NCBI GenBank assembly: GCA_028710525.1
Contig: JAQTTY010000001.1
Location: 275,955 to 339,954 of the forward strand
Source: Gallionella sp.
Lineage (GTDB): Bacteria; Pseudomonadota; Gammaproteobacteria; Burkholderiales; Gallionellaceae
Reading direction: 5' to 3'
Length of the DNA stretch: 64,000 nucleotides
This document shows, one piece after another, positions 1-11,720 of this stretch; the first letter of the stretch is position 1, and each line of letters begins with the position of its first letter. The notes below the pieces were generated by a model. That model was not told where the DNA came from, did not search any database, and saw nothing but the letters and a program-made list of their open reading frames with translations. Position numbers and translations under genes: made by a program.

Positions 1-7
1 CGTTCTA

Positions 8-51
8 CCCCCATCCTAGCCTTCCCCCTGTGAGGGGGCAGGAATGTTTAG
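8..51. repeat. Partial copy of the same dispersed repeat at the window edge
   Basis: ACCCCCATCCTAGCCTTCCCCCTGTGAGGGGGCAGGAATGTTTA closely matches 9004-9047. Confidence 0.7.
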
Positions 52-1311
52 TTATGTTCTGATCTGTCCGTTGCCCAACACGATGTATTTCTGCGAGGTC
101 AGTCCTTCTAGTCCTACCGGCCCACGCGCATGGATCTTGTCAGTCGAGATGCCGATCTCCGCACCCAAGCCATATTCGAAGCCGTCGGCGAAACGTGTCG
201 AGGCATTCACCATCACGCTACTGGAATCGACTTCGCGCAGGAAGCGCATTGCCTTGCTGTAGTTCTCGGTGACGATGCTGTCAGTGTGTTGTGAACCGTA
301 CTTGGCGATATGCACCAGTGCCGCATTCAGATCGTCCACCACGCGTATGCTCAGAATCGCGGCGAGGTATTCGGTCTCCCAGTCTTCCTCGGTCGCCGCC
401 GCCATTTGTGCGACCAACTTGCGTGCCGCGTCGTCGCCGCGCAGCTCCACGCCCTTGTCCAGATAGATCCTGCACAACGCTGGCAACACTTGCGCCGCGA
501 CCTTGGCATTTACCAATAGCGTCTCCATCGCGTTGCACACGCCGTAGCGATGCGTCTTGGCGTTGTCCGCGATGCGTATCGCCTTGGCGATATCCGCCTC
601 GTCATCGATATATACATGACATACGCCGTGCAGATGCTTGATGACAGGGATGCGTGCCTCGTTGCTGATGCGCTCGATCAGTCCCTTACCGCCACGCGGC
701 ACGATTACATCCACATAATCTTTCATGGTGATGAGTTCGCCCACCGCAGCACGGTCGGTGGTATTGATCACTTGCACCGCATCTGCTGGTAAGCCTGCGG
801 CTTTGAGTCCGGCATGCACGCAAGCAGCGATGGCTTGATTGGAATGAATGGCTTCTGAACCACCGCGCAAGATACAAGCGTTGCCGGATTTCAAACACAA
901 GCCAGCAGCATCTGCAGTCACATTGGGACGCGATTCATAGATGATGCCGATCACGCCCAAGGGCACGCGCATCTTGCCTACCTGTATGCCGGAAGGGCGG
1001 AAGCTCAGGTCAGTGATCGCACCGATCTGGTCGGGCAGGGTGGCAATTTGTTGCAAACCTTCGGCCATGCCGCGCACGGTCTTATCGGTCAGGGTCAGTC
1101 TGTCAACAGATGCGGCATCCAGACCATTCGCCTTGGCAGCTGCCACGTCTTTAGCGTTCTCGCTAATGAGCTGAACGCTGTTGCTCAAGATGGCGTCCGC
1201 GATGGCCAATAATGCGCGATTCTTGGTGGCGGTATCGGCCATCGCCATGTGGCGCGCGGCGGCGCGTGCCGCGATGCCGACTTCACGCATATAGGTTTTG
1301 ACGTTGTTCAT
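52..1311 (-). CDS. proA: gamma-glutamyl phosphate reductase
   Basis: ORF 52..1392; internal start [12 protein letters not shown] at 1311 is more typical; [28 protein letters not shown] motif. Confidence 0.95.
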   Translation of the reverse strand: MNNVKTYMREVGIAARAAARHMAMADTATKNRALLAIADAILSNSVQLISENAKDVAAAKANGLDAASVDRLTLTDKTVRGMAEGLQQIATLPDQIGAITDLSFRPSGIQVGKMRVPLGVIGIIYESRPNVTADAAGLCLKSGNACILRGGSEAIHSNQAIAACVHAGLKAAGLPADAVQVINTTDRAAVGELITMKDYVDVIVPRGGKGLIERISNEARIPVIKHLHGVCHVYIDDEADIAKAIRIADNAKTHRYGVCNAMETLLVNAKVAAQVLPALCRIYLDKGVELRGDDAARKLVAQMAAATEEDWETEYLAAILSIRVVDDLNAALVHIAKYGSQHTDSIVTENYSKAMRFLREVDSSSVMVNASTRFADGFEYGLGAEIGISTDKIHARGPVGLEGLTSQKYIVLGNGQIRT

Positions 1312-1391
1312 GTCGTGTGCTGTGTTTTGCAAAGGGCGCATTTTACCCCAAGTGCTAGAATGCGCGCCTTTGTATAAACGCACGTTCAGCA

Positions 1392-2180
1392 ATGTCAGAC
1401 ATCCTCAATAAGATACTCGCGGTTAAGGCGCAAGAAGTCGCCGCCGCTAAGGCCATCAACCCACCTGCGCTGATGCGCATGGAAGCCGAGCAAGCCGCAC
1501 CTACACGCGATTTCGTCGCCGCGATACAAGACAAGATTGCCGCCGGTCAGCCCGCCGTGATTGCCGAAATCAAGAAAGCCAGCCCCAGCAAGGGCGTGAT
1601 ACGCGAGGATTTTCAGCCCGCTGCGATTGCCGCTAGCTATGCCAATCACGGTGCGGCCTGCTTGTCCGTTTTGACCGACGAGCAATTTTTTCAGGGTAGT
1701 GCGGCTTATCTACAACAGGCGCGTGCCGCCTGCGAGCTACCCGTGTTACGCAAAGACTTCATCGTCGACGAATACCAGATCTATCAGGCGCGCGCCATGG
1801 GTGCGGATGCCATCCTGTTGATCGCTTCAGCCTTATTCTTGGACGAGATGCGTCGCTTCGAGAAGCTTGCGCATAAGTTAGGGATGGCGGTATTGGTCGA
1901 GGTGCATGACGCCATCGAATTGGATGCTGCCCTGCAACTCAGCACGCCATTAATAGGCATCAATAACCGCAATCTTCGTACCTTCGAAGTTAGTCTGCAG
2001 ACCACACTGGATCTGCTGGCGAATATCCCCAAGGGTCGTATCGTAGTTACCGAGAGTGGCATCTTCACTGCCGAAGATGTGCAGCGCATGCGTACACATG
2101 AAGTGCAGACCTTCTTGGTTGGCGAGGCTTTTATGCGAGCCGCCGAGCCGGGTGAGGAACTGGAAAAAGTATTCTTCTAA
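1392..2180 (+). CDS. trpC: indole-3-glycerol phosphate synthase
   Basis: [49 protein letters not shown] motifs. Confidence 0.96.
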   Translation: MSDILNKILAVKAQEVAAAKAINPPALMRMEAEQAAPTRDFVAAIQDKIAAGQPAVIAEIKKASPSKGVIREDFQPAAIAASYANHGAACLSVLTDEQFFQGSAAYLQQARAACELPVLRKDFIVDEYQIYQARAMGADAILLIASALFLDEMRRFEKLAHKLGMAVLVEVHDAIELDAALQLSTPLIGINNRNLRTFEVSLQTTLDLLANIPKGRIVVTESGIFTAEDVQRMRTHEVQTFLVGEAFMRAAEPGEELEKVFF

Positions 2181-2420
2181 GGAACGTGCGCAGGCGCGAT
2201 ACAGATGCAATGTTTCATGATTATTACAAGCACCAACTTTCTTATTTTTCGTCGTAAAAAAGCAACGGTTTTATTAAGCTTTTATTAAACCTGCGCACTC
2301 CTGGTTGTTAGCAAAATTCCCGTCGGCATAATCCGCTCCGAAGTTCTCGAACGGGGATTTTCTTAATATCTGTGGGCAGCACGAGCTGCCTACAACATCA
2401 ATAACCACTAGGAGTTTTAC

Positions 2421-3452
2421 ATGCAAAAGAAACTGATCGCACTGGCTGTTGCTGCTGCTTTGACCGCACCTGCTGCGGCGATGGCTGCTGATGTTACCGT
2501 TTACGGTAAGGCATTCCTGACTATGGATCAAACCAGCGTCAATACAGTTAATACACCTAACAAGACACAAATCAACAGCAACGCTTCTCGCTTGGGTTTC
2601 AAGGTTAGCGAAGATCTGGGTGATGGTCTGAAGGCGCTGGTCCAATACGAACTGGAAATGGATGCGACTGGTCAATTGACTACTACAACTGGCACTGGCT
2701 TGGGCAAGTCACGTAACAGTGGTGCAGGTTTTGAAGGTGATTTCGGTAAAGTAATGGTTGGTATCTGGGATACACCTTACAAAGTTGTACACAACAAGAT
2801 CGAATTGTTCGACAACACAACAAACTACAGCGCACAAAACGTAATTGGTCGTTCTGCTGGTAAGAACTTCCAAACTCGCAAAGCTTCGATGATCCAGTAC
2901 TGGTCTCCTAAGTTCAGCGGTTTCCAAGTTGCTGCTATGTACAGTCCAGATCCAGCTCCAACAGCAACAGTAGGTGCTACTGCTGGTCTTAACAAGAGCT
3001 CCATGTCTTTCTCTGGTACATACGACGTTGACGCACTGTATGTTTCCTTGGGTTACGAGACACGTAACGATGTGGCTTTCGCAGGCAAGACTGATAGCGC
3101 AACTCGCTTGGCAGCTAAGTACAACTTGGGCGATTTCTGGTTGGGCGGTATGGTTGAAAGCATCAAAACTAACACCTCTGCAATTGCTAGCGTGACTGGC
3201 AAAAATGCTGAGTTTGTTGGTCAATTCAACTTTGGTGCTAACAGCGTTGCATTGAGCTTGGCTAAGCAAGGTTCTACATCTGTAGCTCCTGCTTTGTCTA
3301 ACGCCATCAATCAGACAACTTTGAAGTTGAACCACAGCTTCTCTAAGTCTACAGACCTGTTCGCTGCATATACCAGCAACAAGGCTGACAATGCTGCAGT
3401 CACAGGAATCACGACTACCTACGTTGGTTTTGGTCTGATCAAATCTTTCTAA
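2421..3452 (+). CDS. Gram-negative porin (Neisserial/betaproteobacterial type)
   Basis: Signal peptide MQKKLIALAVAAALTAPAAAMA, VTVYGK start, SRLGFKVSEDLGDGLKALVQYE, C-terminal F. Confidence 0.92.
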   Translation: MQKKLIALAVAAALTAPAAAMAADVTVYGKAFLTMDQTSVNTVNTPNKTQINSNASRLGFKVSEDLGDGLKALVQYELEMDATGQLTTTTGTGLGKSRNSGAGFEGDFGKVMVGIWDTPYKVVHNKIELFDNTTNYSAQNVIGRSAGKNFQTRKASMIQYWSPKFSGFQVAAMYSPDPAPTATVGATAGLNKSSMSFSGTYDVDALYVSLGYETRNDVAFAGKTDSATRLAAKYNLGDFWLGGMVESIKTNTSAIASVTGKNAEFVGQFNFGANSVALSLAKQGSTSVAPALSNAINQTTLKLNHSFSKSTDLFAAYTSNKADNAAVTGITTTYVGFGLIKSF

Positions 3453-3482
3453 TCTGATTTAACCATCAGTTAAAAAGAACTT

Positions 3483-3514
3483 AAAAGCGGGGCGCTTAGG
3501 CGCCCCGCTTTTTT
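3483..3514 (+). terminator. Rho-independent terminator after first porin
   Basis: AAAAGCGGGGCGC-TTAG-GCGCCCCGCTTTT perfect 13-bp stem followed by T tract. Confidence 0.9.
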
Positions 3515-3738
3515 ATTGTCTGAACTTAATGCTGTGACATGAATCTGTGTACCGCTCGCTGTGGGAATATGAAAGTAATGTTGCAGAAAAGCTACAGTGG
3601 AGCGCAAATCATTGAGGTAGGGCTTGCGTGAAATATTGCGGTGAGGATAATCCGCCGCAGAAGTCACCCGACTTGGGGATTTGCTTGTAATGATGCTGGC
3701 GTGAGCTGGTGACTAACTAATTAAACGAGGAGTTTTAC

Positions 3739-4857
3739 ATGCAAAAGAAACTGATCGCACTGGCTGTTGCTGCAACTATCTCTGCTCCAGCATTCGCTGA
3801 AGTAACCGTGTACGGCAAACTCGATGCAGGTTATGCCAGCATTAAGAAGACTGTGACTCCTGGTGGTGGCGGTGTTGCCGCGACCTCTAAGCTGGACGCA
3901 ATCGGCTTTAGCCAGTCCACCTCCAGCCGCTTGGGTTTCAAGGTAACTGAAGATCTGGACGGTGGCATGAAGATCTCTACTGTTATTGAAACTGGCCTGA
4001 GTTCCAACCCTGGCGCTGCAGCGGGTTATGGCACAACTGCTGATGTTGCTTTGAACGGCACTACCATAGATGCAACATCGCTGGGTAACCGCGAAATGTA
4101 TGCCAAGCTGGACTTTGGTCAAGGCACTGCAATCAAGGCGGGTTTCGGTACCTCTCCTATCTACGAATACGCCTATGCTTATGATGCAGCCTTGGGCGGC
4201 AACTTCGTGGGTAACCTGATCACCAATGATGCGAAAACAGGTGGCAACCGTGTGGTATCCGTTGATGCTATCCAGCAATTTGGCAGTATCAAAGCGACTT
4301 TGGGCTTGATGAAAAATGCGCGCACACCATCAGGTGTAGGTGCAGTAGCTTCAGAAACAGGAACTGGTTTCCAAGGTGCTTTGCAATTTAACGAAGGTCC
4401 TTTGTCTGCTGCGGTTGCACTGCAAACTGCCAAGACAGGCGTACCAGCAACTGAAATCAAGACTGACATCACCATGTTGGTCGGCTCCTATGATCTGGGC
4501 GTAGCTAAGGTGTTCGGTCAATACGCTAATGTGAAAACTAGCAATGGCGGTGGCGCTTTGGTTATTAACTCAGGTAAGCGCAATTTTGGTAACGTGGGTG
4601 TAGACGTACCTGTAGGCAATTTCATGGGCTTTGCGCAACTGAGCTTCGGTTCACGTAATGAAGTGTTTGTAGCGAATAATGCAGCGGTTAGCCGCAAGAT
4701 CAGTGGTTACACTGTGGGCGGTAAATACAGCCTGAGCAAGCGTGCTTATGCTTACGCTTCCATCGGTGAAACTAAGCAAGATGCGGGTACTACTGCAACT
4801 AACGGTGATGGTATCAAGATCAGCCAATTTGCAATCGGTCTGGCTCAAGTATTCTAA
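3739..4857 (+). CDS. Gram-negative porin, paralogue of upstream porin
   Basis: Same signal peptide start MQKKLIALAVAA; EVTVYGKLDAGY; SSRLGFKVTEDLDGGMK. Confidence 0.92.
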   Translation: MQKKLIALAVAATISAPAFAEVTVYGKLDAGYASIKKTVTPGGGGVAATSKLDAIGFSQSTSSRLGFKVTEDLDGGMKISTVIETGLSSNPGAAAGYGTTADVALNGTTIDATSLGNREMYAKLDFGQGTAIKAGFGTSPIYEYAYAYDAALGGNFVGNLITNDAKTGGNRVVSVDAIQQFGSIKATLGLMKNARTPSGVGAVASETGTGFQGALQFNEGPLSAAVALQTAKTGVPATEIKTDITMLVGSYDLGVAKVFGQYANVKTSNGGGALVINSGKRNFGNVGVDVPVGNFMGFAQLSFGSRNEVFVANNAAVSRKISGYTVGGKYSLSKRAYAYASIGETKQDAGTTATNGDGIKISQFAIGLAQVF

Positions 4858-4903
4858 TTTGACACTGGCCTAGCCAGTTTCAGAATGAGTACCTAGCAAA
4901 ATG

Positions 4904-4936
4904 AAAACCCGCTGTGGCGACACGGCGGGTTTTTTA
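4904..4936 (+). terminator. Rho-independent terminator after second porin
   Basis: AAAACCCGC ... GCGGGTTTTTT hairpin with T tract. Confidence 0.8.
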
Positions 4937-5079
4937 TCGACCGTAGCAGGCGAAAATTTTACGTAACACCTCACTCCGAGTTGGCATGGTATAGGCAATC
5001 TGCTATGGTGCATTGCGTCATTGTTGAACGAAATAATAAATCTGAATCGCTCTCATCAATCTTCGAAAAGGAAAGCCAC

Positions 5080-5973
5080 ATGTCACAACATCGCTTGTTA
5101 GTTGCCGCAACTTGTTTGCTGGTTTCCTCGGTCGCACTGGCACAAGATGCCACGGGTACTTTGCAAAAGATCAAAGAAACCAACACCATCTCACTGGGAC
5201 ATCGTGAGTCTTCGATTCCTTTCTCTTACTACAACGATAAGCAAGAAGTGATCGGCTATTCACAAGAGCTGATGATGAAAGCGGTCGATGCGATCAAAGC
5301 CGACCTGAAGCTGCCTAATCTAAAGGTAACCCTCACTCCGGTCACTTCACAAAATCGTATCTCCTTGGTACAAAATGGCACGGTCGATATCGTGTGCGGC
5401 TCTGCAACCAATAACCTCGAACGTCAGAAACAAGTTGCCTTCTCGACGACCATCTTCGTCATCGGCACTCGTTTGCTGACCAAGAAGACTTCAGGTATCA
5501 AAGACTTCGCTGATCTGGCTGGTAAAAATGTGGTCGTCACCGCCGGCACCACCTCAGAGCGTTTGTTACGCAAGCTGAACGAAGACAAGAAGATGGACAT
5601 GAGCATCATCAGCGCTAAAGATCATGGTGAGTCCTTTCTGACTCTAGAGACCGGACGCGCAGTGGCGTTCATGATGGATGATGCCTTGCTGGCCGGCCAA
5701 GTTGCCAACTCCAAGCACCCTGAAGAATGGGCTATCGTCGGCAAGCCTATGTCGAACGAAGCTTATGGCTGCATGATGCGCAAGGATGATCCGCAGTTCA
5801 AGAAGATCGTCGACGACACTTTTGCCAAGCTGATGACTTCCGGCGAAGCGGCGAAGATCTACGCGAAGTGGTTTATGGCGCCTGTGCCACCCAAAGGGCT
5901 GAACCTTAACTTCCCGATGAGCGACGATATGATAGAAGCGTACAAACATCCTAACGACATGGCTTTCCCTTGA
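5080..5973 (+). CDS. Amino-acid ABC transporter substrate-binding protein (glutamate/aspartate type)
   Basis: Signal peptide MSQHRLLVAATCLLVSSVALA; IPFSYYNDKQEVIGYSQEL; CGSATNNLERQKQVAFS; start refined to 5080. Confidence 0.9.
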   Translation: MSQHRLLVAATCLLVSSVALAQDATGTLQKIKETNTISLGHRESSIPFSYYNDKQEVIGYSQELMMKAVDAIKADLKLPNLKVTLTPVTSQNRISLVQNGTVDIVCGSATNNLERQKQVAFSTTIFVIGTRLLTKKTSGIKDFADLAGKNVVVTAGTTSERLLRKLNEDKKMDMSIISAKDHGESFLTLETGRAVAFMMDDALLAGQVANSKHPEEWAIVGKPMSNEAYGCMMRKDDPQFKKIVDDTFAKLMTSGEAAKIYAKWFMAPVPPKGLNLNFPMSDDMIEAYKHPNDMAFP

Positions 5974-6063
5974 TAATTAGTTAGGCGAATGTGAGGGTGA
6001 TGGTTGGAGGAGTACTCCGGTCATCACCCTTAGTTTATTGAAGTCCTACTATTCGAGCTCACT

Positions 6064-6795
6064 ATGAACTATCACTGGAACTGGGCTATCTTTCTGACTG
6101 AAACGCCGTCGGGAAGTACCACATATATGGGCTGGATGCTGTCCGGACTGGAAGTGACGCTTGCGCTGTCACTCTCAGCTTGGATCATCGCGCTGCTGGT
6201 TGGAGGCTTGATGGGTGTGCTGCGCACTGTACCCAATCGCTGGCTGTCCGGCATCGCCACCGTTTACGTTGAAATCTTTCGTAACACGCCGCTGCTGGTG
6301 CAGCTTTTCATCTGGTATTTTGTTTTGCCAGAATTGCTGCCCACCGCCATGGGCGATGCGATCAAGTCGCTCAATCCTTTCTTGCAACAGTTTCTGGCTG
6401 CGATGGTATGCCTCGCGCTGTTCACTGGTGCACGGGTCTGCGAGCAAGTTCGCTCCGGTATCAATTCGCTAGCCGTAGGGCAAAAGTCCGCCGGTCTGGC
6501 ATTGGGCCTGACGCTGCCACAGACCTATCGCTACGTGATATTGCCGATGGCGATACGCATCATCCTGCCGCCGCTGACCTCGGAGTTCCTCAATATCTTC
6601 AAGAATTCCGCAGTTGCTTCTACCATAGGCCTGCTGGAGCTGGCTGCGCAGGGACGGCAACTGGTCGATTACACCGCGCAACCCTATGAATCGTTCATCG
6701 CGGTGACGGTCATGTTCATGGTGATCAATACGGTGGTGATGATTTTGATGCATAAGGTCGAGGCGCGGGTACGCGTGCCTGGCGGAGGACACTAG
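6064..6795 (+). CDS. Amino-acid ABC transporter permease (GltJ-like)
   Basis: [24 protein letters not shown]; adjacent to second permease and ATPase. Confidence 0.92.
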   Translation: MNYHWNWAIFLTETPSGSTTYMGWMLSGLEVTLALSLSAWIIALLVGGLMGVLRTVPNRWLSGIATVYVEIFRNTPLLVQLFIWYFVLPELLPTAMGDAIKSLNPFLQQFLAAMVCLALFTGARVCEQVRSGINSLAVGQKSAGLALGLTLPQTYRYVILPMAIRIILPPLTSEFLNIFKNSAVASTIGLLELAAQGRQLVDYTAQPYESFIAVTVMFMVINTVVMILMHKVEARVRVPGGGH

Positions 6796-6797
6796 CC

Positions 6798-7475
6798 ATG
6801 TATGAATTCGACTGGAGTTCGATTCCCGGGGCACTACCTTATCTCTGGATAGGCATGGTGATGACTCTGAAGATCACGGTGGTGGCGATAATCGCCGGTA
6901 TCGTATGGGGTACTTTGCTGGCACTGATGCGCATGTCCCCCATCAAAGTGTTGTCGTGGTTCGGTGCGGGCTATGTGAACCTGTTCCGTTCCATCCCGTT
7001 GGTGATGGTGTTGTTATGGTTCTTCCTCATCGTGCCTTCGCTCTTGGTCAGCCTTTTCGATATCCCGCGTAGTTACGACACGCGTCTGATTTCCGCGATG
7101 GTCGCGTTCTCTTTGTTTGAGGCGGCGTACTACTCGGAGATCATCCGTGCAGGGATACGCAGTGTCTCTAAAGGGCAGATGGGTGCGGCCAACGCACTCG
7201 GCATGAGTTACGCCCAGGCGATGCGTCTGATCATCCTGCCCCAAGCCTTTAGGAATATGGTGCCGCTGTTACTCACGCAAGGCATCATCTTGTTTCAGGA
7301 TACTTCGCTCGTCTATGTGAGTTCGCTGGCGGACTTCTTTGGCACGGCCTATCTGGTCGGTAGTCGCGACGGTCGTTTGGTCGAACTGCTGCTGTTCTCG
7401 GGCGCCGTTTATTTCATCATCAGCTTTTCAGCCTCCCAGCTGGTTAAGCATTTCCAGAAGAGAACGTCCTTATGA
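6798..7475 (+). CDS. Amino-acid ABC transporter permease (GltK-like)
   Basis: [50 protein letters not shown]. Confidence 0.92.
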   Translation: MYEFDWSSIPGALPYLWIGMVMTLKITVVAIIAGIVWGTLLALMRMSPIKVLSWFGAGYVNLFRSIPLVMVLLWFFLIVPSLLVSLFDIPRSYDTRLISAMVAFSLFEAAYYSEIIRAGIRSVSKGQMGAANALGMSYAQAMRLIILPQAFRNMVPLLLTQGIILFQDTSLVYVSSLADFFGTAYLVGSRDGRLVELLLFSGAVYFIISFSASQLVKHFQKRTSL

Positions 7476-8200
7476 TCTCCATAAAAAATATCAGCAAACA
7501 TTACGGCAGTTTTCAGGTGCTGACAGATTGTTCAGCCGAGGTTGAAAAAGGTGAAGTGATCGTTATCTGTGGGCCGTCGGGTTCGGGGAAATCGACGCTG
7601 ATCAAGTGCGTCAATGGACTTGAGCCTTTTCAGCAGGGTGAGTTGGTAGTCAATGGCATCTCGGTAGGTGCCCCCAAGACCAACCTCGCCAAACTGCGTG
7701 CGCATGTCGGGATGGTGTTCCAGAATTTTGAGTTATTTCCGCATATGAGCATCGTCGATAATCTCTGTATCGCGCAAATCAAGGTGCTGGGACGCAGTCG
7801 CGAAGAAGCCGTCGAGCGCGGCTTGAAATTGCTGGATCGTGTCGGCCTCAGTGCGCAAGCGGAAAAATTCCCCGGGCAATTGTCCGGCGGGCAGCAGCAA
7901 CGCGTGGCGATCGCCCGCGCTTTGGCCATGGACCCGACTTGCATGTTGTTTGATGAGCCGACTTCGGCACTGGATCCGGAAATGGTCAACGAGGTGCTCG
8001 ATGTCATGGTTGGGCTGGCCCAAGAGGGGATGACGATGATGGTCGTCACGCACGAGATGGGCTTCGCGCGCAACGTGGCGAGTCGCGTCATCTTTATGGA
8101 TCAGGGACGTATCGTTGAAGATGCTTCCAAAGATGACTTCTTCGGTACGCCGCGTTCCGAGCGGGCGCAGCAGTTCCTGTCCAAGATATTGCAACATTAA
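7472..8200 (+). CDS. Amino-acid ABC transporter ATP-binding protein (GltL-like)
   Basis: Walker [25 protein letters not shown], Walker [14 protein letters not shown]. Confidence 0.95.
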   Translation: MISIKNISKHYGSFQVLTDCSAEVEKGEVIVICGPSGSGKSTLIKCVNGLEPFQQGELVVNGISVGAPKTNLAKLRAHVGMVFQNFELFPHMSIVDNLCIAQIKVLGRSREEAVERGLKLLDRVGLSAQAEKFPGQLSGGQQQRVAIARALAMDPTCMLFDEPTSALDPEMVNEVLDVMVGLAQEGMTMMVVTHEMGFARNVASRVIFMDQGRIVEDASKDDFFGTPRSERAQQFLSKILQH

Positions 8201-8313
8201 TGGCCAGAGCTGTGTTGTGGGTGATGTAAGCGGTGGGCCATATTTGTAGCGGCATTGACGCTGTGCCTTGAAGTATCTACATTGCGCCTTTAGTTATATT
8301 TGCGGAGTACCTA

Positions 8314-8940
8314 ATGCTTAACGTTGATCGTTTGATCGTGGAGTTCGATAAAGGACTGCGCACCCTGTTCAGTCAGGCGCATAGCGCCCGCCCTTATCCC
8401 GATGCGGAATTGCACGATGCGCCTTTGGATGAGACAGAAAAGAAGCATGCGGCTGCGCTGATGCGCGTCAATCATACCGGCGAGATCTGCGCACAGGCCT
8501 TGTATCAAGGGCAGGCGCTCACTGCGCGTGATCCGCAGGTACAACGTCGCCTAGAACTCGCGGCGCAGGAAGAGACTGAGCATCTGGCTTGGACGGCCAA
8601 GCGTGTGCATGAGCTGGGCGGGCATCTGAGCGTGCTCAATCCGCTTTGGTATAGCGGTTCTTTGGCGATGGGTGCGTTCGCAGGTTTGCTAGGGGATAAG
8701 TGGAATCTGGGCTTTTTGGCAGAGACCGAGCGTCAAGTAGGCGAGCATCTGCAAAGCCATCTGCAAAAACTGCCAGAGCAAGATGAGAAAAGTCGCGCTA
8801 TCGTGCAACAGATGTATGTGGACGAGACGGCGCACGCTGATATGGCGGTGGAGCTGGGCGGCGCAACCTTACCGCAACCCGTACAGTTCGTCATGCAACT
8901 CAATGGTAAGTTGATGACGAATACGGTTTATTGGGTTTAG
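8314..8940 (+). CDS. coq7: Coq7-family demethoxyubiquinone hydroxylase
   Basis: [39 protein letters not shown] di-iron ligands. Confidence 0.94.
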   Translation: MLNVDRLIVEFDKGLRTLFSQAHSARPYPDAELHDAPLDETEKKHAAALMRVNHTGEICAQALYQGQALTARDPQVQRRLELAAQEETEHLAWTAKRVHELGGHLSVLNPLWYSGSLAMGAFAGLLGDKWNLGFLAETERQVGEHLQSHLQKLPEQDEKSRAIVQQMYVDETAHADMAVELGGATLPQPVQFVMQLNGKLMTNTVYWV

Positions 8941-8947
8941 GCCGTTT

Positions 8948-9042
8948 CCTTCCCCTTGCTAGGGGGAAGGTTAGGATGGGGGTTAGTCGGGTTAGTGAGC
9001 ATTACCCCCACCCTAGCCCTCCCCCTGTGAGGGGGAGGGGAT
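8948..9042. repeat. Dispersed palindromic intergenic repeat between convergent genes
   Basis: CCTTCCCCTTGCTAGGGGGAAGGTTAGGATGGGGGTTA ... TTACCCCCACCCTAGCCCTCCCCCTGTGAGGGGGAGGGG; each arm is itself a hairpin. Confidence 0.75.
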
Positions 9043-9044
9043 GT

Positions 9045-9461
9045 TTACTCTTGTATCACCTCAAAATCATGGGTCACCGCAGCAGTAGCACCCAGCATGA
9101 TAGAAGCCGAGCAATACTTCTCTGCGGATAACTTGATAGCCTTTTCCACGACTTCTGGTTTGATGGCGCGGCCAGTGACGACGAAGTGCATATGGATGGT
9201 GGTGAAGACTTTGGGGTCAGTCTCAGCACGTTCTGCGCTCATTTCCACATAGCAGTCGGTCACGTCCTGACGACTTTTCTTGAGGATGGTGATGACGTCG
9301 TAGCTAGTGCAACCGCCCGCACCTATGAGCAACATCTCCATGGGGCGCGGACCCAGATTGCGGCCTCCTCCGGCGGGTGCGCCGTCCATCAATACAGCGT
9401 GGCCACTTTCGGTCTCACCTAAGAATGCGACCTGTTCTACCCATTTGATGCGTGCTTTCAT
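9045..9461 (-). CDS. OsmC family protein
   Basis: RPMEMLLIGAGGCTSYDVITILKKSRQ motif. Confidence 0.9.
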   Translation of the reverse strand: MKARIKWVEQVAFLGETESGHAVLMDGAPAGGGRNLGPRPMEMLLIGAGGCTSYDVITILKKSRQDVTDCYVEMSAERAETDPKVFTTIHMHFVVTGRAIKPEVVEKAIKLSAEKYCSASIMLGATAAVTHDFEVIQE

Positions 9462-9647
9462 GTCTTTCCCTGTTATTTGTTAGGTTGCAGATTTTATTCG
9501 ATAGCGGCATCTATCTTCCATCTAGTCGGATATATTTTGCTTATCTAGAGTGCCCATACTGCTTATATAAAGGTATGCACTTGGGGTGTGGTGGTGCGAT
9601 AGCGCAGTTTTTTGGGGAGCGTATCAAGAACTAAAGACAAAAAGGGT

Positions 9648-9677
9648 TTGACACGTTCGCCGAGGCTGAAATAGAAT
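9648..9677 (+). promoter_or_regulatory. Candidate sigma70 promoter of rplM-rpsI
   Basis: TTGACA, 18-nt spacer, TAGAAT upstream of rplM. Confidence 0.55.
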
Positions 9678-9724
9678 GCGCGCCCTTCGAGGTTTACTTA
9701 CAAGAATTTTTAGGAATTGTGGCT

Positions 9725-10162
9725 ATGAAAACATTTTCCGCTAAAGCCCAAGAAGTCCAGCACGACTGGCTTCTGGTTGACGCAGCAGACCAAGTGCTAG
9801 GCCGCTTGGCTGCACAAATCGCTTCCCGTTTGCGCGGTAAGCATAAAGCGATCTACACACCGCACGTAGACACTGGCGATTTCGTCGTAGTGGTCAATGC
9901 TGACAAGCTGCGCGTGACGGGTAACAAGGCTGAAGCCAAGCTGTACCATCGCCACACGGGTTACCCCGGCGGTCTGTACACGACTAACTTCACTAAGTTG
10001 CAAGGTCGCCATCCCGCACGTGTCTTGGAAAAGGCCGTTAAGGGTATGTTGCCTAAAGGCCCTCTGGGCTATGCAATGTTGCGCAAAATGAAGGTGTATG
10101 CAGGTGCAGCGCATCCACACGAAGCGCAGCAACCTAAACTTGTTAACTTGTTGAAAGCGTAA
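9725..10162 (+). CDS. rplM: 50S ribosomal protein L13
   Basis: [39 protein letters not shown]-like motif. Confidence 0.97.
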   Translation: MKTFSAKAQEVQHDWLLVDAADQVLGRLAAQIASRLRGKHKAIYTPHVDTGDFVVVVNADKLRVTGNKAEAKLYHRHTGYPGGLYTTNFTKLQGRHPARVLEKAVKGMLPKGPLGYAMLRKMKVYAGAAHPHEAQQPKLVNLLKA

Positions 10163-10164
10163 TC

Positions 10165-10557
10165 ATGAGCGTGACTTATAACTACGGTACGGGTCGTCGC
10201 AAGAGCGCGGTCGCTCGTGTATTCCTTAAAGCCGGCAAGGGCGACATCGTTGTTAACGATAAGCCAGTCGATGTGTTCTTCTCTCGTGAGACAGGTCGCA
10301 TGATCGTGCGCCAACCTCTGGAGTTGACAGAAATGATGGGCAAGTTTGACATCATGGTTAACGTGACTGGTGGCGGCGAAGCTGGCCAAGCAGGTGCGGT
10401 TCGTCACGGTATCACTCGTGCACTGATCGACTACAGCGCTGACTTGAAGCCGGTGTTGAAGGCAGCGGGTCTGGTGACTCGTGATGCTCGTGAAGTTGAG
10501 CGTAAGAAAGTCGGTCTGCGTAAAGCTCGCCGCAGGAAGCAATTCTCCAAGCGTTAA
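10165..10557 (+). CDS. rpsI: 30S ribosomal protein S9
   Basis: [16 protein letters not shown]-terminus [12 protein letters not shown]. Confidence 0.97.
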   Translation: MSVTYNYGTGRRKSAVARVFLKAGKGDIVVNDKPVDVFFSRETGRMIVRQPLELTEMMGKFDIMVNVTGGGEAGQAGAVRHGITRALIDYSADLKPVLKAAGLVTRDAREVERKKVGLRKARRRKQFSKR

Positions 10558-10572
10558 TCGCTACGGGATGTA

Positions 10573-10598
10573 CAAAAGCCGCCTTCGGGCGGCTTTTG
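10573..10598 (+). terminator. Terminator-like hairpin after rpsI
   Basis: CAAAAGCCGCC-TTCG-GGCGGCTTTTG. Confidence 0.8.
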
Positions 10599-10691
10599 CT
10601 TTGGGCTTTGTTGTATTATGCGCAACTCTTAGCGATGCCCGTGCGGGCTTGCGCAGACTCGGAATTTTGCTATCAGGACAGGAATCTTTAG

Positions 10692-11720
10692 ATGATCAAA
10701 GTCGGTATCGTTGGTGGGACAGGTTACACGGGCGTGGAACTGCTGCGTCTGCTGGCTGTGCATCCGCACGTCTCTTTGCAAGTGATCACTTCGCGCGCCG
10801 ATGCGGGCACGCCGGTGAGCCAGATGTTCCCCAGCTTGCGCGGCTATGTTGATCTGCCTTTCTGTCATCCTGACGAAGCCCATTTGGAAAACTGCGATCT
10901 GGTGTTCTTTGCTACGCCCAACGGTATTGCCATGCAACAGACTCGCGCATTGTTGGACGCGGGTGTGAAGGTGATCGATCTCGCGGCAGATTTTCGTATT
11001 AAGGATATCGCGACTTGGGAAAAGTGGTATGGCATGAAGCACGCCTGCCCAGACCTGGTTGAAGAAGCAGTTTATGGCCTGCCGGAAGTGAATCGTGCGC
11101 AGATCAAGTCGGCACGTCTGATTGCCAATCCCGGCTGCTATCCGACCGCGGTGCAACTGGGTTTCATCCCTTTGCTCGAAGCGGGTGTGATAGAAACGGG
11201 CAGCCTGATCGCCGATGCGAAATCGGGCGTGTCGGGTGCGGGACGCAAGGCTGAGATAGGTTCGCTATTCTCTGAAGCTGCGGATAGTTTCAAAGCTTAC
11301 GGTGTGGCGGGTCATAGACATCTGCCCGAGATCAAACAAGGTTTGGCTAGAGTTAAATCCAGCGAGGTTGGTCTGACTTTCGTGCCGCACCTGACCCCTT
11401 TGATACGCGGTATCCATGCCACTTTGTACGGGAGGCTGAACAAGGACATCGATCTGCAAGCGTTGTTTGAAACTCGCTACAAGGACGAAGCATTTGTTGA
11501 CGTGATGCCTGCGGGCAGTCATCCGGAGACACGCTCCGTGCGCGGCTCAAACCGCTGCCGTATCGCGGTGCATAGGCCTCAGGGTGGCGACACGGTAGTG
11601 GTGTTGTCGGTCATCGATAATCTGGTCAAGGGTGCTGCCGGTCAAGCGGTGCAGAATATGAATATCATGTTTGGTCTTCCTGAGACTACTGCACTGAATA
11701 TCGTGCCTTTGCTGCCATGA
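10692..11720 (+). CDS. argC: N-acetyl-gamma-glutamyl-phosphate reductase
   Basis: [37 protein letters not shown]. Confidence 0.96.
   Translation: MIKVGIVGGTGYTGVELLRLLAVHPHVSLQVITSRADAGTPVSQMFPSLRGYVDLPFCHPDEAHLENCDLVFFATPNGIAMQQTRALLDAGVKVIDLAADFRIKDIATWEKWYGMKHACPDLVEEAVYGLPEVNRAQIKSARLIANPGCYPTAVQLGFIPLLEAGVIETGSLIADAKSGVSGAGRKAEIGSLFSEAADSFKAYGVAGHRHLPEIKQGLARVKSSEVGLTFVPHLTPLIRGIHATLYGRLNKDIDLQALFETRYKDEAFVDVMPAGSHPETRSVRGSNRCRIAVHRPQGGDTVVVLSVIDNLVKGAAGQAVQNMNIMFGLPETTALNIVPLLP

Noticed and set aside
2274-3335. Minus-strand ORFs opposite the first porin
   Set aside because: Porin frame is unambiguous; antisense frames have no credible features.
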